Position numbers and translations under genes: made by a program | Notes under the pieces: model-generated | Told to the model about the DNA's origin: nothing | The model's input: only the letters and a program-made list of their open reading frames with translations | The model's database searches: none | Part shown: positions 6,830 to 7,615 of the stretch, piece after piece | How the letters are laid out: each line of letters starts with the position of its first letter | Numbering within the stretch: the first letter of the stretch is position 1 | Assembly: GCA_028277545.1 (NCBI GenBank) | Contig: JANQGB010000948.1 | Span: forward strand, 1 to 7,615 | DNA length: 7,615 nucleotides | From: Phycisphaerae bacterium | GTDB lineage: Bacteria > Planctomycetota > Phycisphaerae > UBA1845 | Direction: 5' to 3'

Positions 6830-7615
6830 CTAGCGCTTCTTCTTATCGCATACACAGCGTATGGTCCATTTGAGCGAGCCCGGCTTGATATAGCCGCCTC
6901 TTTCGTCCCCGGCGGTGAAGTACATGCCCATCTGCTCCCAGTTTTCCGTCTTCGGTCCTGTGTAAGGGCGCAGGTCATCCGATGGCAACCGCATTCTCTT
7001 GCGCTGGAACTTTTCGGTAACATACTTCAGCGTGGGCTCGAGCGTCATCGCGCCGGTTTCGATATAGACCTCAAAGTTGCGGTTTCGGTAGCCGGCGTAT
7101 GCCCAGACGTTGACCCAGATCGACGCGTAGGCTTTGCCGTCGGTGGACTTCCCGGACGGAGCCGGGCCGCGCAGCAGCATTAACGTGCCGTCCCTTGGAT
7201 TGCACCTGTACCGGCGCAGCCACTTAAGAAAAACGTTGTGCACGGTGCGAGACCGGAAGTTGTTGAACTCATGCCAGTAGGTGTTGACGGCCTCCGCACT
7301 GCCGCCATCGTCCGTCGGCTCGATCTTCCAGAACCCGAACATCAGCGAGGAGTCGCGTGCCCAAACATCGCCGGTTCTGGTCCATTCCGGGGCGCCGCCA
7401 CCGGCTTCTCCACCGCCCCACTCATCTGCTACTCCCTGCGTGGTCTGCTTTTGCAGGCGCCATCGCTTCAGGCCGTGCGGATCAACGGCCGTAAAAGGCC
7501 CGTTGCCGACGTAGGTAAACGCATTGCCCAACCCAGCATCGTCGCCCCACGGCCCGAGCGCGTCCTGGCTGGTGAACCGGCCGGACACAGGATCGAGATA
7601 GCGGCTGCGGTAGAA
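6830..7615 (-). CDS. Rhs/YD-repeat protein, C-terminal end with unrecognised variable domain (N-terminus outside window)
   Basis: The open frame enters from the right edge and gives 261 visible residues before TAG (6830-6832). Residues 1-49 are the end of an Rhs-associated core: FYRSRYLDPVSGRF, TSQDALG, NAFTYVGNGPFTAVDPHGL. The DPxGL ending is the usual boundary after which Rhs proteins switch to variable, often toxic, C-terminal domains. Residues 50-261 are that tail. It has a Gly-rich hinge (WGGGEAGGGAPEW), many aromatic residues (VNTYWHEFNNF, IWVNVWAYAGY), a Walker-A-like GPAPSGKST (150-158) and a basic end (CDKKKR). I do not recognise the tail and assign no activity. An apparent GTG start at 7588 is inside the core and is not the real start. 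In known Rhs systems the shell encloses the toxin and an immunity gene follows; here the next gene encodes an exported ConA-like protein. Confidence 0.85.
   Translation of the reverse strand, partial: FYRSRYLDPVSGRFTSQDALGPWGDDAGLGNAFTYVGNGPFTAVDPHGLKRWRLQKQTTQGVADEWGGGEAGGGAPEWTRTGDVWARDSSLMFGFWKIEPTDDGGSAEAVNTYWHEFNNFRSRTVHNVFLKWLRRYRCNPRDGTLMLLRGPAPSGKSTDGKAYASIWVNVWAYAGYRNRNFEVYIETGAMTLEPTLKYVTEKFQRKRMRLPSDDLRPYTGPKTENWEQMGMYFTAGDERGGYIKPGSLKWTIRCVCDKKKR

Noticed and set aside
6793..7023. Upstream extension of the ConA/dockerin-like gene to an ATG at 7023
   Set aside because: It would overlap the Rhs gene by about 190 bp in another frame and add 77 residues before a clear signal peptide. 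The ribosome site at 6796-6801 supports the start at 6792/6789.

Overview
The window looks like GC-rich bacterial DNA from a planctomycete, most likely of the Phycisphaerae kind. I infer this from protein style, not from a marker gene. The signs are a very large secreted protein that joins a sulfatase-modifying-factor (SUMF1/FGE-like) domain to right-handed beta-helix modules with Asp-rich TSP3-like linkers, and a secreted ConA-like protein that ends in a dockerin-like Asp-rich tail with the 'CLTGPG' signature common in that group. Every gene I can support lies on the minus strand and is read from right to left. The long plus-strand open frames are antisense shadows of these genes.

Layout in the direction of transcription. 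(1) >7615-6830: the C-terminal end of an Rhs/YD-repeat protein. It has the end of the Rhs-associated core ('DPHGL' boundary) followed by about 212 residues of variable C-terminal domain that I do not recognise. (2) 6792-5728: a secreted 354-residue protein with a signal peptide, a ConA-like/DUF1349-like sandwich and a dockerin-like C-terminus, 37 bp downstream of the Rhs gene. (3) 5727-5276: about 450 bp with no supported gene. (4) 5275-4444: an 832-bp IS5-family insertion sequence with 18-bp imperfect inverted repeats and a TA duplication. Its transposase is broken by a stop codon and a frameshift. (5) 4382-<1: the dominant feature, an uninterrupted frame of 1460 codons that runs off the left edge. 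It encodes a signal peptide, a SUMF1 domain without the catalytic cysteines, a ten-rung beta-helix array, TSP3-like linkers, a second four-rung array and the beginning of a third module.

Together the region encodes large secreted or surface proteins: an Rhs tip, a probable carbohydrate-binding protein with a docking module, and a giant repeat protein. The IS sits only 61 bp upstream of the giant gene's start codon, so it probably separates that gene from its original promoter. I see no tRNA, rRNA, CRISPR array, riboswitch or convincing intrinsic terminator. I did not find a clearly new system. The most interesting items are the unrecognised Rhs tail with a Walker-A-like sequence and no obvious immunity gene, the IS in the leader of the giant gene, and the cysteine-less FGE-like head.
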